This document shows positions 1 to 9,106 of a stretch of DNA of 64,000 nt, piece by piece (position 1 is the first letter of the stretch; every line of letters starts with the position of its first letter). The position numbers were made by a program, and so were the translations under genes. This DNA is from Amycolatopsis tucumanensis. Its GTDB lineage: Bacteria > Actinomycetota > Actinomycetes > Mycobacteriales > Pseudonocardiaceae. Under the pieces are notes generated by a model. It worked only from the letters and a program-made list of their open reading frames with translations, did no database searches and was not told where the DNA came from. The DNA lies in NCBI RefSeq assembly GCF_021654135.1, contig NZ_JAKGSD010000005.1, positions 124,001 to 188,000 of the forward strand, in the 5' to 3' direction.

Positions 1-57
1 CCTGCGCTGACCCGCGATCCAGCGTCGCCAAGACTGTCCTTTCCGGAGCGGGGATGG

Positions 58-2512
58 TCATTCGCCGACGCGCATTGCCGTGACGGCGGGCGGGCGGAGG
101 GCGAACCGGGTCGGCACCGCGATGGCGCCCCACCCGACGACGGCAGCGGCGGCGATGATCCCGCCGTAGGCCAGCGGGGGGCACGGTGGGCAGCGCCGTC
201 CCGGTCAGGCTCAGGCTGATGCCGACCAGCGGTGGCAGCGCGGCGAGCGACCCGAGCACGATCGCGGCCACGACGACGACGGCCGCCTCGCCCCGCGTCA
301 TCGCCCGGACCTCGCGGGGTTTCGCCCCGGCCAGCCGTAGCAACGCGAACTCGCGCACCCGGGCCGCGGTGGCCAGGACGAGGACGTTCACCACCGCGAT
401 CGCGATGAACGCGATCAGCACGAGGTTGAGCACGAGGTTCACCGTGGATTCCGCGCTCGCGGCGTCGTCCCGCGCCGCCAGGAACGCCTGCCGGTCGGCC
501 ACGCGCACCTCCGGGTACGCCGGGAGCGCCGCGGCCGCCGTCCCCGCGACCAGGATTTCGTCGTCCAGCCCGGTCGTGGTGTGCCCGGCAACGGCGGCGT
601 GTGGCAGCGTCAGGTCGCCGAAGCCCAGGCCGTTGCCGTAGATCGCGACGACGCGGGCGCTGTGCGGGGTGCCGTCGCCGAGGCGCATGGTGACCGTCCC
701 GCCCAGGTCCACCCCGAACGTGCCGGCCGCGTTCTCGCTGACCGCGACGGCGTCACCGGTGAGGCCGGCCAGGTCGCCCCGGCGGACGTCGAGGTCCAGT
801 ACCCGGTCGAGGCCATCCGGCGTGACGCCCTGTGCGGCGTAGGCCTCGGTCGTGGGCTCGCCGAACATCGTGGAGGTCACCAGGACCTGCGTCCGCACCA
901 CGGACACCGCCGCGGTCACGCCCGGCGCCCGCCGGACCGCGTCGGCCACGGCGGGGGAGATGCCGCCGTCGGCCACGAGCACCTGGTCGGCGAGCAGACC
1001 GGTCTCGGCCTGCCGCTGCGTCGCCGCGGCGGTCGTCGTCAGCGTGAAGATCTGGACCGCGGCCAGCGCCACCCCCATGATCAGCGGTGTGGTCGCCGCG
1101 CCGAACCGGCGGGCCCGGGCCCGGGTGCCGGCCTCGGCGAGGAACCCGGACGCCGTCCGGCTGAGCCCGAGCCTGCCCAGCACCGACGCGGTCGCGGCGA
1201 GCAGCCGCGGCCCGAGCAGCGCCACGGCGGTGACCAGCAACAGCGCCGATCCGGCCGCGCCCGCCGTGCCCGCGGCGCCGCCCATCGCCAGCGGGAACCC
1301 GATCCCGGCGACGGTCCCCGCGATCGCGAGCACCCAGCCCGTCAGCAGCCGGCCACGGCCGAGCCGCGGCGGTTCCAGGGCGGCCTCGCCGAGCGCGCCG
1401 ACCGGGCTGATCCGCGCCGCGCGGCGGGCGGTGATCAGGCCGGCCGCGACCGCGGCCAGCACGGACCCCGCGACCGCGGCGAGCACGGGCAGCGGGCCGA
1501 TCACGAACCCGAACCCCGCGGGGATCGAGCCGAGGCGGACGAACACCCCGTGCAGCAGCGGGCTCAGGCCGGCGCCGGGGAGCGCGCCGAGCACCGCCGC
1601 CACCGTCGCCACCAGCCCGGTCTCGATGCCGATCAGCCGGTAGATGTGCTTCGGCCCGGCCGCGACGGCCCGCAGGAGGGCGAACTCGCGACGGCGCTGC
1701 TGGTTGGCCAGGCCGACGGTGCTGGCCACGACCAGCAGGATGACCACCAGCATCGTGCCGCCGAACGAGCCCGCGACCAGCGTCAGGAACGACCGCGCGG
1801 CACCGTCGCCGGGGAACTCGGCGCCGGCCCGGTCGTCGCCGGTGGCCGTCGCGGCCCCGGGAACGGCCCGGCCGATCCGCTCGGCGAGACCGGCCGCGTC
1901 GACGCCGGGTCCCGCCAGGACGGCGACGGCGTCCACCGCGTCCGGGTGGCCGGCGACCTCGCGGGCGCGCTCGTCGGTGAGGTACGCCGACTGTTGCCCC
2001 GGGGCGACGGCGCCGACCACGCGGTAGGGGGAAGCGACCCCGCCCACCGCCAGGTCGACCACGTCCCCGGGATGCGCCCCGGCGAGCACCACTTCGTCGG
2101 CACGCCGCGGCTCCCGGCCTTCGATGAGCGCGACAGCGCCGAGCCTCGTCGAGGACCACCCGTGCACGACGACCGGGCCCGAACCGCGCACCACGGCCGT
2201 CGCGCTCACGTCGGGCACGACCGCGGCGACCCCGGGCACCCGGCTGATGTCGGCGGCCCGCGCGACGGGCAGCGGGGCGCGTTCGGGGAACCACTGGTCG
2301 ACGTCGCCGGGCACGGACACCGACTGCGCCGCGGTGACGACCACCGCGGCGGCGGCGTAGCGCTGTGGCGGAAGCCCGCCCCGCAGCCCGGATTCGAGCA
2401 GGACACCGCTCGCGGTGATCAGGGCGGACCCGGCGAACACCGCGACGAATGCCGCGGCGAACGCCGATGTGCGGGCCCGGATCGTCCGCTGGGCCAGGAA
2501 GAACACGCTCAT
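58..2512 (-). CDS. ABC transporter permease, FtsX/MacB-like, apparent frameshift near C-terminus
   Basis: The reading begins at ATG 2512, overlapping the ATPase stop as TGATG, and gives a roughly 817-residue permease with an N-terminal membrane segment and two FtsX-type domains. The first is near residues 235-290 (ending in QQRRREFALLRA) and the second near 685-740 (ending in RVREFALLRLAGAKPREV), as in two-repeat FtsX permeases. At a run of six G on the plus strand (176-181) the frame shifts. With five G the protein would continue through a last membrane segment and stop at 58-60. As given, the frame stays open to the window edge. It should pair with the ATPase upstream to export a lipid, peptide or antibiotic. 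Whether the frameshift is real or a homopolymer error cannot be decided here. Confidence 0.75.
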
Positions 2513-3255
2513 CACTCCCCGAAGTGGGTCATCCGGTCGGCGATGCGGTCCGGCGACGCGCCGGTCAGCTCGCCGGCGATCCGGCCGTCGGTCAGGAACA
2601 CCACCGTGTCCGCGTAGGAGGCCGCGACCGGGTCGTGCGTCACCATCAGCGCCGTCTGGCCCCAGCGGTCCACCGCCTGCCGCAGCGTGCCGAGCACCTG
2701 TCGTGCGGTCCGGGTGTCCAGTGCGCCCGTCGGCTCGTCCAGCAGCACCACCTCGGGCCGGGTGACCAGCGCGCGGGCGATCGCGACGCGCTGCTGCTGC
2801 CCGCCGGACAGCTTGCTCGGGCGGCGGTCCAGCGGCACGTCGAGTTCGACCGACCGGACGACCTCGGCGAGGAACGCCGGGTCGAAGCGCTGGTTGCCCA
2901 GGCGCAGCGGGAGCACGATGTTCTGCTCGACCGTCAGCGTGTCCAGCAGGTTGTAGGACTGGAACACGAACCCGATCCGCTCGCGCCGCAACGCGGTCAG
3001 CTCGGACTCGCGGCGTCCGGTCAGCTCGACGTCGCCGAGCGTGATGCGGCCCGAGGTCGGCCGGTCGAGCCCGGCGGCGCAGTGCAGGAACGTGCTCTTG
3101 CCCGAGCCGGACGGGCCCATGATCGCGGTGAAGCTCCCGCGCCGCAGTCCGAGCGTGACGCCGTCGAGCGCGTGGACCGTGGCAGCCCCCTTGCCGTAGG
3201 TCTTGACCACCGATTCCATCCGCACCGCGTACTCCAGGCCGTTCGCGACTGTCAT
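2512..3255 (-). CDS. ABC transporter ATP-binding protein (MacB/LolD type)
   Basis: This 247-residue ATPase has Walker A GPSGSGKST, the signature LSGGQQQ, and Walker B VVLLDEPTGALD, the classic wording of the MacB/LolD/FtsE-like efflux subfamily. The ATG at 3255 follows an AAGGA ribosome site, and a longer upstream reading would run into the divergent regulatory region. It overlaps the FtsX-type permease downstream, so the two should form one transporter. The divergently transcribed histidine kinase and response regulator suggest that the transporter is induced by a membrane or antibiotic stress signal. That link is inferred from position only. Confidence 0.92.
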   Translation of the reverse strand: MTVANGLEYAVRMESVVKTYGKGAATVHALDGVTLGLRRGSFTAIMGPSGSGKSTFLHCAAGLDRPTSGRITLGDVELTGRRESELTALRRERIGFVFQSYNLLDTLTVEQNIVLPLRLGNQRFDPAFLAEVVRSVELDVPLDRRPSKLSGGQQQRVAIARALVTRPEVVLLDEPTGALDTRTARQVLGTLRQAVDRWGQTALMVTHDPVAASYADTVVFLTDGRIAGELTGASPDRIADRMTHFGE

Positions 3256-3339
3256 CGCTGTCGTCCTTCCCCTGTTGTCCGGTGCCTCCGACGCTAGGAG
3301 CGGGACGGGCGCGGCACACTGGCCTGAGCACCCGGACCG

Positions 3340-3361
3340 GGGGTGTAGCCAGGTACACCCC
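3340..3361. promoter_or_regulatory. Inverted repeat between transporter and two-component genes
   Basis: GGGGTGTA and TACACCCC are separated by 6 bp in the 150-bp gap between the divergent ATPase and kinase genes. This is a plausible binding site for the NarL-type response regulator encoded at 4602-5237. The assignment rests on position and symmetry only. Confidence 0.45.
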
Positions 3362-3405
3362 GCCGGGGGTTTCAGTAGAGTCGCGGCAGGACCGGGGGAG
3401 CGGCG

Positions 3406-4611
3406 ATGAGGACAGCGATCAAGCGCAGCGCCGGCGCCACGGCGGTGCTCGCGTCCGGGCTGCAAACGGCGCTGCCCGCGCTGGCCGGCGTGCTCGTCCT
3501 GCCGGTGCTGGTGCTGCTGTTGCCGTTCGCGCCGGCCGTGCTGAAGCCGGTGCGCGTCCTGACCGGGCTGGAGCGCGAGCGCGCCGGGCGGCACCTCGGG
3601 TTCCCGCTGCCGGAGGAGGTCCATGCCGAGAGCGGCGGCCGGTTGCGCGCGGTGCGGGACCCGGCGACCTGGCGCGCTCTACTGTGGATGGTGGTGCACG
3701 GGTTCGCCGGCACGTTCCTCGGTCTGCTCGGCATCGCACTGTGGCCGGCGATCGTGACGAGCGCGACCATCCCGCTGTACTGGTGGCTGTTCCCGCCGGA
3801 CACCTTCACCGGGCTGTTCGTCGACATCCGGACGTGGCCGGAGGCGCTCACCCTGCCGCTGCTGCAGGCCGCGCTCTACGCCGCCGCGGTGGTGTGGCTG
3901 GTGCCCCTGATCGCGCGCGGCCAGCTGCTGCTCGCGCGGTCGCTGCTCGGGCCGGACGAGGTGGAGCTGCTGGCACGGCAGGTCCAGCGGCTCACCGAGA
4001 CGCGGGCCGAAGCGCTGGAATCGCACGGCGCCGAGCTCCGCCGCATCGAGCGCGACCTGCACGACGGGATCCAGGCGCAGCTGGTCGCGGTCTCGGTGCG
4101 GCTCGGGCTCGCCGCGCGCGCCCTCGCTGCCGAGCCGAACACCCCCGCGGCCGCGCTGGTGCGGGACGCCCAGCAGGGCATCGAGGAGTCACTGGGCAAC
4201 CTGCGCAGCATCATCCGCGGCATCTACCCGCCGATCCTCGCCGACCGCGGCCTCGCCGGCGCCGTGCACGCGCTGGCGGGCAGCCAGCGCATCCCGGTGA
4301 CCGTCCGCGTCCCCGGCGACCTGCCGCGGCCACCGGCGGCGGTCGAGGCGGCGGCGTACTTCGTCGTCGCCGAGTCGCTGACCAACGTCACCAAGCACAG
4401 CACGGCCCAGCACGCCGAGGTCGTCCTCGACGGCGACGGGCGGAGCCTGCGCGTGACGGTGCGCGACGACGGCCAGGGCGGCGCCGACGCCGGCGCCGGG
4501 AGCGGGCTGTCCGGCATCCGGCGCCGGGTCGCGGCGCTCGACGGAACCGCGCGGATCGACAGCCCGGTGAACGCGGGAACGACGATCGAGGTGCTGCTGC
4601 CATGCGGATAG
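3406..4611 (+). CDS. Sensor histidine kinase, DesK/NarX-like (HisKA_3)
   Basis: This 401-residue membrane kinase has hydrophobic segments near residues 23-48, 95-125 and 140-165. The phospho-acceptor motif is RDLHDGIQAQL (about residue 216, His near 219), and the C-terminal ATPase domain has an N box NVTKHS (near 325) and G-rich DDGQGGADAGAGSGLSGI. This HisKA_3 arrangement is typical of kinases partnered with LuxR-type regulators, and the next gene, overlapping by 10 bp, encodes one. The membrane domain, with almost no extracytoplasmic loop, suggests sensing within the bilayer, as in the LiaS/DesK group. The signal is unknown. Confidence 0.92.
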   Translation: MRTAIKRSAGATAVLASGLQTALPALAGVLVLPVLVLLLPFAPAVLKPVRVLTGLERERAGRHLGFPLPEEVHAESGGRLRAVRDPATWRALLWMVVHGFAGTFLGLLGIALWPAIVTSATIPLYWWLFPPDTFTGLFVDIRTWPEALTLPLLQAALYAAAVVWLVPLIARGQLLLARSLLGPDEVELLARQVQRLTETRAEALESHGAELRRIERDLHDGIQAQLVAVSVRLGLAARALAAEPNTPAAALVRDAQQGIEESLGNLRSIIRGIYPPILADRGLAGAVHALAGSQRIPVTVRVPGDLPRPPAAVEAAAYFVVAESLTNVTKHSTAQHAEVVLDGDGRSLRVTVRDDGQGGADAGAGSGLSGIRRRVAALDGTARIDSPVNAGTTIEVLLPCG

Positions 4612-5237
4612 TGCTCGCCGAGGACAACGCCCTCCTGCGCGAGGGGATCTCGCTGCTGGTCAAGAGCGCGGGCCACGAGATCGTCGGTGTCGCGGCCAGT
4701 GGTCCGGAGATCCTGCCGGTCCTGCTGGAACACCGCCCGGACATCGCGGTGCTCGACGTCCGGCTGCCGCCGGGTTTCCGCGACGAGGGGTTGCGCGCGG
4801 CGATCGAGGCTCGCGAGCACCTGCCCGGGCTGCCGGTGCTGGTGCTGTCCCAGTACGTCGAGCAGGCCTACGCGAAGGAGCTGCTGGAGACGGGCGCGGC
4901 CGGCACCGGCTACCTGCTGAAGGACCGGGTCGGGCGGGTCGAGGAGTTCCTGGACGCGCTCGAACGCGTCGCGGCCGGGGGCACCGCGCTGGACCCCGAG
5001 GTCGTGACGCAGCTGATGAACAAACGCGACCCGCTGCAGAGCCTCACCGCGCGGGAGCGGCAGGTGCTGCACCTCATGGCGCAAGGTCTGGACAACGGGA
5101 CGATCGCCGGCGAGCTGGTGGTCACCGAGCGCGCGGTGACCAAGCACATCGGCAACATCTTCCGCAAGCTGGGCCTGCCGACGAGCGACAGCGGACACCG
5201 CCGGGTGCTGGCGGTGCTGGCGTACGTCAACGCCTGA
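4602..5237 (+). CDS. Response regulator, NarL/LuxR family
   Basis: The 211-residue protein has a receiver domain with acidic residues E7 and D8, phospho-acceptor D52, S83 and K107, followed by a LuxR helix-turn-helix from about residue 148 (SLTARERQVLHLMAQGLDNGTIAGELVV). It overlaps the kinase gene and is almost certainly its partner. The likely target is the divergent ABC transporter, through the inverted repeat at 3340-3361. Confidence 0.93.
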   Translation: MRIVLAEDNALLREGISLLVKSAGHEIVGVAASGPEILPVLLEHRPDIAVLDVRLPPGFRDEGLRAAIEAREHLPGLPVLVLSQYVEQAYAKELLETGAAGTGYLLKDRVGRVEEFLDALERVAAGGTALDPEVVTQLMNKRDPLQSLTARERQVLHLMAQGLDNGTIAGELVVTERAVTKHIGNIFRKLGLPTSDSGHRRVLAVLAYVNA

Positions 5238-5413
5238 GCGCACCAGCGGTCGTGCGGCTCACGACAGCAAGCGGTCGAGGCAGAAGTCCAGCCCGGCTTC
5301 GTCGCGGTACTGCTTGACGATGAGGTCGCGCCACGCCTCCCACGCCGCGCGCGACGACCGGGAAAACTGCTGCTGATCCCGTGACCGCCGGCTCCCGGTG
5401 AGCCACGTCACTT

Positions 5414-5468
5414 GCTTCGAATTCGAAGCGGGAGTACCGTCGCTTCCAGTTGCTTCGAAGTCGAAGCA
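5414..5468 (+). promoter_or_regulatory. Twin palindromic operators and promoter of the oxidoreductase gene
   Basis: Two near-identical palindromes lie upstream of the oxidoreductase: GCTTCGAATTCGAAGC at 5414-5429 (perfect, 16 bp) and TGCTTCGAAGTCGAAGCA at 5451-5468, with centres 38 bp apart. A TTGCTT element at 5412-5417 and TACCGT at 5435-5440 (17-bp spacing) place a promoter across the first site, so a bound regulator would block RNA polymerase. No regulator gene lies next to it in this window. Confidence 0.6.
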
Positions 5469-5493
5469 AGACGATCGAAAGGGGAGAACCCCG

Positions 5494-6438
5494 ATGAAGG
5501 CAGTGCGTTTCCACGAGTACGGCGACCCCGGCGTCCTGCGTTACGAGGACGTGGACCTGCCGGTTCCCGCGGCCGGGCAGGTCCGGGTCCGGGTGGCGGC
5601 GACGTCGTTCAACTCGGTCGACGGCAACATCCGCGGTGGCTTCATGCAGGGGCCCATCCCGGTGCGGCTGCCGCACACACCCGGCCTCGACGTCGCGGGC
5701 ACGGTCGACGCGCTGGGCGAAGGCGTCGACGGCCTCGCAGTCGGCGATCAGGTGATCGGTTTCCTGCCGATGGACGAGCCGGGCGCGGCCGCGGAGTACG
5801 CGCTCGCCCCGGCCGGGGTCCTGACGCCGGCGCCGAAGAGCGTCCCGCTGGCTGACGCCGCGGCGCTGCCGGTGGTGGGGCTGACCGCCCGGCAGGCGCT
5901 GTTCGACCACGGCGAGCTGGTGGCCGGGCAGCGCGTGCTGATCAACGGCGCCGGGGGAGCGGTCGGCGGTTACGCCGTGCAGCTGGCCAAAGGCGCCGGG
6001 GCGCATGTCGTCGCGATCGCCGGCGGGCGCAGCAGCGCGGCGGCCAAGGCTGCCGGTGCGGACGAGGTCATCGACCACACCACCACGAGCGTGACCGACG
6101 CGGTGACCGAGCCGGTGGACGTCGTGCTGAACCTCGCCCCGGTCGACCCGGCCGCACTCGCCGCGCTGGTCACCCTGGTGCGGCCGGGAGGAGTCCTGGT
6201 CAACACGACCGTGTGGATGCCCGCGCCGGGCGACGAGGAACGCGGCGTGCGCGGCATCGACCTCTTCGTCCGCAGCGACGCGGAACAACTGGCGTCGCTG
6301 GTGACGCTGATCGACCGCGGCGACCTGCGCGTCGACGTCGCGGAGCGGGTGCCCCTGGCCGAGCTGCCTGCACTGCACGCGCGAGCCGCCGAGGGCGCGG
6401 TGCGCGGCAAGGTCGTCGTCCTACCTCCCGCCGCCTGA
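5494..6438 (+). CDS. NADP-dependent quinone oxidoreductase (zinc-independent MDR family)
   Basis: The 314-residue protein opens with MKAVRFHEYGDPGVL, typical of quinone-oxidoreductase-like medium-chain reductases. It has the GroES-like N-terminal domain, a glycine-rich nucleotide-binding stretch INGAGGAVGGYAVQLAK near residues 150-166, and no structural zinc cysteines. ATG 5494 is preceded by GGGGAGAA. It probably reduces quinones or enones with NADPH as a detoxifying enzyme. The upstream twin operators indicate ligand-inducible, repressor-controlled expression. Confidence 0.85.
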   Translation: MKAVRFHEYGDPGVLRYEDVDLPVPAAGQVRVRVAATSFNSVDGNIRGGFMQGPIPVRLPHTPGLDVAGTVDALGEGVDGLAVGDQVIGFLPMDEPGAAAEYALAPAGVLTPAPKSVPLADAAALPVVGLTARQALFDHGELVAGQRVLINGAGGAVGGYAVQLAKGAGAHVVAIAGGRSSAAAKAAGADEVIDHTTTSVTDAVTEPVDVVLNLAPVDPAALAALVTLVRPGGVLVNTTVWMPAPGDEERGVRGIDLFVRSDAEQLASLVTLIDRGDLRVDVAERVPLAELPALHARAAEGAVRGKVVVLPPAA

Positions 6439-6520
6439 CGCCCTCCCAGTCCCGATCACCACGCGAGCGGACGACGGCACTACGCCGCCTTGTCCGAGCC
6501 CGGATCCTTCCGGGGCTCGC

Positions 6521-6727
6521 CTATCCCACGCGCAGTTCGTCGCCGCCGACGGTCACGACGTCGCCACGCTGCAGCTGCCGTCCCCGGCGCTCCTCGACCT
6601 CGCCGTTGACCTGGACCTGCCCGTCCTCCAGGAGCGAACGGGCGTCGGACCCGGACTCGACCACGTTGGCGAGCTTGAGGAACTGACCGAGCCGGATGGA
6701 CCCATCACTGGTGGCGATCTCGCGCAT
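6521..6727 (-). CDS. Small S4-domain RNA-binding protein
   Basis: The 68-residue protein is essentially one S4 domain: IRLGQFLKLANVVESGSDARSLLEDGQVQVNGEVEERRGRQL, with the positively charged end GRQLQRGDVVTV. It resembles the YaaA/RlbA-like single-domain S4 proteins that bind RNA or ribosomal precursors. ATG 6727 is preferred over an upstream in-frame start because the family begins about ten residues before the domain. Confidence 0.85.
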   Translation of the reverse strand: MREIATSDGSIRLGQFLKLANVVESGSDARSLLEDGQVQVNGEVEERRGRQLQRGDVVTVGGDELRVG

Positions 6728-6789
6728 ACCACCATTGTCCCGCACGCCCGCCGGCCCAGCTCGGTGCACCGTGCATCCTCACGCTCACA

Positions 6790-6930
6790 ACGATGCTGTC
6801 GTGGCTGGAGACCATCGAGGCGCCGGTACAGGTGCGTCTCGTCGTAGCTCCAGCCGTGCAGCATCATCAGCAGCGGCCGTGACTCGCGTGCACGCTCCAC
6901 TTCGGACCACAGCACCGCTTCGCGGTCCAT
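6790..6930 (-). pseudogene. Truncated alpha/beta hydrolase (esterase) fragment
   Basis: From ATG 6930 the minus strand encodes about 45 residues that look like the start of a carboxylesterase, including PLLMMLHGWSYDETHLYRR, where LHGW is the oxyanion-hole segment and first strand of an alpha/beta hydrolase. The similarity then stops and the frame degenerates, with no GxSxG nucleophile motif. This is a decayed 5' fragment left between the S4 gene and the epimerase. Confidence 0.55.
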
Positions 6931-6937
6931 TCCCGGC

Positions 6938-7795
6938 TCATTCCGCGGCGAACTCGGACAGCGGATCGGTGTGCGCGGGCGCCCAGCCCAGCTCACGCTG
7001 CGCCTTGGCCGAGGTGAGCTGCTGGTCGAGGGCGAACGCGTCGGCGATCGGGCCCATCCGCTCGCGGGCCTCGTCCAGGGACAGGGAGACGGTCTTCCCG
7101 TCGAGCCCGGCGCCGCGAGCGCAGGCCTCGGCGACCTCTTTGGCCGTCGGGTTGACGCCGCCCACGCCGAGGTACACCGAGCCCGCCGGAGCCGGCAACG
7201 CCGCCACGTACAGCCGGGCGAGGTCGTCGAGGTGGATCAGGGCCCAGTGGTTGCCGCCGTCGCCGATGTAGGGGATCGCGCCGCTTTCCTTCCCCGGCTG
7301 GACGAAGAAGATGTCGATCAGGCGGTTGTCGCCCCCGTAGAGCAGGCCGGGCTGGACGATGACCGGCCGTCCGCCGTCGGCGGCCCGGGCCAGCACCGCG
7401 TTCTCGACGGCCTGCCGCCAGGCCACGATGGCCGGTGGGTTCCACGGTGCGGTTTCGTCCTGGACCCCGTCGGTGTCGCCGTAGACCCAGCTGCCGCCGG
7501 TGTGCACGTAGGTGCCGCCCCCGACGCCGTCCTGCATCGCGGTGGCCGCCGCCAGGTCCTCCTCGCCGCTGGTGGCCTGAGCGAGGTGGATCACCGCTTC
7601 CGCCCGCGCCGCTGCCTGGTTGAGCACGTCGAGGTCGGTCAGGCCACCGCGGACCGCGCTCGCCCCGGCGGCGACCACGGCCGCCTCGGCACGCTCGCTG
7701 CGCGCGAGCGCCTCGACGGTGTGCCCTTGCCGAACCAGCTCGCCGATCGTCGCGCGGCCGATGTAGCCCGAGCCGCCCGTGAGGAAGATCTTCAT
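6938..7795 (-). CDS. NAD-dependent epimerase/dehydratase family protein (atypical SDR)
   Basis: The 285-residue protein begins MKIFLTGGSGYIGRATI, the extended-SDR Rossmann motif TGGxGYIG, and continues with the expected VIHLA strand near residue 95 and a sugar-epimerase-like substrate domain (VNPTAKEVAEACARGAG). The YxxxK pair is not obvious, so it may be an atypical, NADB-type member. An upstream in-frame start at 7831 is possible, but 7795 gives the canonical N-terminus. It is divergent from the LysR gene and shares its palindromic operator, so it is probably that regulator's target. Confidence 0.82.
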   Translation of the reverse strand: MKIFLTGGSGYIGRATIGELVRQGHTVEALARSERAEAAVVAAGASAVRGGLTDLDVLNQAAARAEAVIHLAQATSGEEDLAAATAMQDGVGGGTYVHTGGSWVYGDTDGVQDETAPWNPPAIVAWRQAVENAVLARAADGGRPVIVQPGLLYGGDNRLIDIFFVQPGKESGAIPYIGDGGNHWALIHLDDLARLYVAALPAPAGSVYLGVGGVNPTAKEVAEACARGAGLDGKTVSLSLDEARERMGPIADAFALDQQLTSAKAQRELGWAPAHTDPLSEFAAE

Positions 7796-7875
7796 CACTG
7801 TCCCATCACTCGTGTTCCGTTCCTCCTCCACGGTGACCCGGGCACCCGGGGTGCGTCCAAGACCCGTTCCGCGCG

Positions 7876-7900
7876 CTGTGATGCCGTGACGGCATCACAG
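7876..7900. promoter_or_regulatory. Perfect 25-bp palindrome, probable LysR operator
   Basis: The arm CTGTGATGCCGT is followed by one central G and its exact complement, giving 12-bp arms. It sits in the 142-bp gap between the divergent epimerase and LysR genes and contains the T-N11-A form of a LysR box. It probably controls both genes. Confidence 0.65.
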
Positions 7901-7937
7901 ACCTGCGATGATGGGCGGGAGCGGGAGGTGCCTCAGC

Positions 7938-8801
7938 GTGGACTTCGACTTGCGGAAGCTGCGATATTTCGTCGCGGTGGCCGAGGAGCTGCACTTCGGG
8001 CGGGCCGCCGCGCGGCTGCACATCGCCCAGCCGGCGTTGTCGCGCCAGATCCGCGCCCTCGAAGACGAGCTGAAGACGCCGCTGTTCGTCCGCGACCGCC
8101 GGAGCACGGTCCTCACCGCGGCGGGTGAACAGCTTCTGGCCGATGCCCGAGGCCTGCTGGCGACGGCCGAAGCCGTGCACCGCAGGGTCTCGGCCGCGGC
8201 CGAGGCGAAACCGGTGCTCACCGTCGGGTTCATGCCGGGCATCGTGGTCACCCCCGCGGTGCAGGTACTGGCCCGACGGCGGCCGGACGTCAGCGTCCGG
8301 CTGCTGCGCACCAGCTGGCACGATCAGGTGGAGGTCGTCCACAACGGCCGCGTGGACGTCAGCATCGTCAGACTGCCGATCGACCAGCGCGGGCTGACCG
8401 TGCGGCCGCTGTTCACCGAACCCCGCGTCGTGATGGTGCCCGCCGGGCACCGGCTGGCCGGCAAGGAGTCCGTGTCGGTCACCGAACTCGCCGACGAGCA
8501 CCTGTTGCAGGACCCCGACGCCGTCCCGGAGTGGCGGGACATCGCCCTCGAACTGCGCAAGCCGGACCGCCCCGAAGTGCCCCGCATCAACAGTGTCGAA
8601 GAGAAACTGGAACTCGTCGCCGCCGGAGCGGGGATCAGCGTCATCCCGTTGTCGACGGCGACGTTCTACACCCGCCCGGACGTCATCGGCATCCCGGTCG
8701 AGGACATCGGGCCGAACCAGGTGTGCCTGGCTTGGCTCGCGACGCGCCGGTCGCCGCTGATCGACGCTTTCCTCGCCGCCGCGGCAAGCCTGGTGCCCTA
8801 G
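7938..8801 (+). CDS. LysR-family transcriptional regulator
   Basis: The 287-residue protein has the N-terminal winged helix (LRKLRYFVAVAEELHFGRAAARLHIAQPALSRQIRALEDEL) and the periplasmic-binding-like effector domain usual for LysR proteins. GTG 7938 is chosen because GGGAGG lies 8 bp upstream; the ATG at 7908 would add ten non-conserved residues. Its divergent partner is the epimerase gene, with the palindrome at 7876-7900 between them. Confidence 0.92.
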   Translation: MDFDLRKLRYFVAVAEELHFGRAAARLHIAQPALSRQIRALEDELKTPLFVRDRRSTVLTAAGEQLLADARGLLATAEAVHRRVSAAAEAKPVLTVGFMPGIVVTPAVQVLARRRPDVSVRLLRTSWHDQVEVVHNGRVDVSIVRLPIDQRGLTVRPLFTEPRVVMVPAGHRLAGKESVSVTELADEHLLQDPDAVPEWRDIALELRKPDRPEVPRINSVEEKLELVAAGAGISVIPLSTATFYTRPDVIGIPVEDIGPNQVCLAWLATRRSPLIDAFLAAAASLVP

Positions 8802-8829
8802 TCTCGGCAAGCACTCCGGTCGGCTTCCG

Positions 8830-8933
8830 GGGGCGAACAGGGGGCAGGGTCGGCCCGAAGTAAGCCGGAGAAGACGCGATCGGCCCAGCACGAGGTCTCC
8901 CAAGTGAGGGGCCATTCGTGTCACGTCAAGCGA
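8830..8933. other. Left flank resembling the element's own right end (possible scar of an earlier element)
   Basis: This stretch outside attL matches, imperfectly, the sequence between the end of int and attR (27480-27602). Shared blocks include GGGGGCGAA-AGGGGG, the segment AGCCGGAGAAGACG followed by GATCGGCCC (8864-8886 against 27531-27554), and GTGAGGGGCC-ATTCG. It may be the leftover right end of a previously resident element, or the native tRNA downstream region that the element copied. Confidence 0.5.
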
Positions 8934-8977
8934 AGTGCCCCCGGTGAGATTCGAACTCACACTGGACGGGTTTTGAA
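8934..8977. repeat. attL, 44-bp direct repeat
   Basis: This is identical over 44 bp to 27603-27646. It contains the 3' part of tRNA-Leu on the minus strand, from the anticodon loop to the discriminator base. The left copy is a truncated tRNA end and the right copy belongs to the intact tRNA. Confidence 0.93.
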
Positions 8978-9106
8978 GGGAGACGGAGATGAGCTGTTGA
9001 GCTGCTTTAATGTGGTTGTCGCAGGGGATTCGGGGGTCCCGAGGGGGCGCTGCCCGGTCCACGCCGATCTCAACAGGTTGGAAGTACCTCCCCGCCACGC
9101 CAGCGA

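Noticed and set aside
581..2617. Long open reading on the plus strand opposite the permease
   Set aside because: Composition (His/Arg/Gly-rich, no domain) is that of an antisense shadow in GC-rich DNA. The minus-strand FtsX-type protein is clearly the gene.
5259..5411. Possible 50-codon minus-strand gene (ends WEAWRDLIVKQYRDEAGLDFCLDRLLS)
   Set aside because: Protein-like tail, but the start is a weak GTG overlapping the operator and no family is recognised. It may be a remnant of an older gene.
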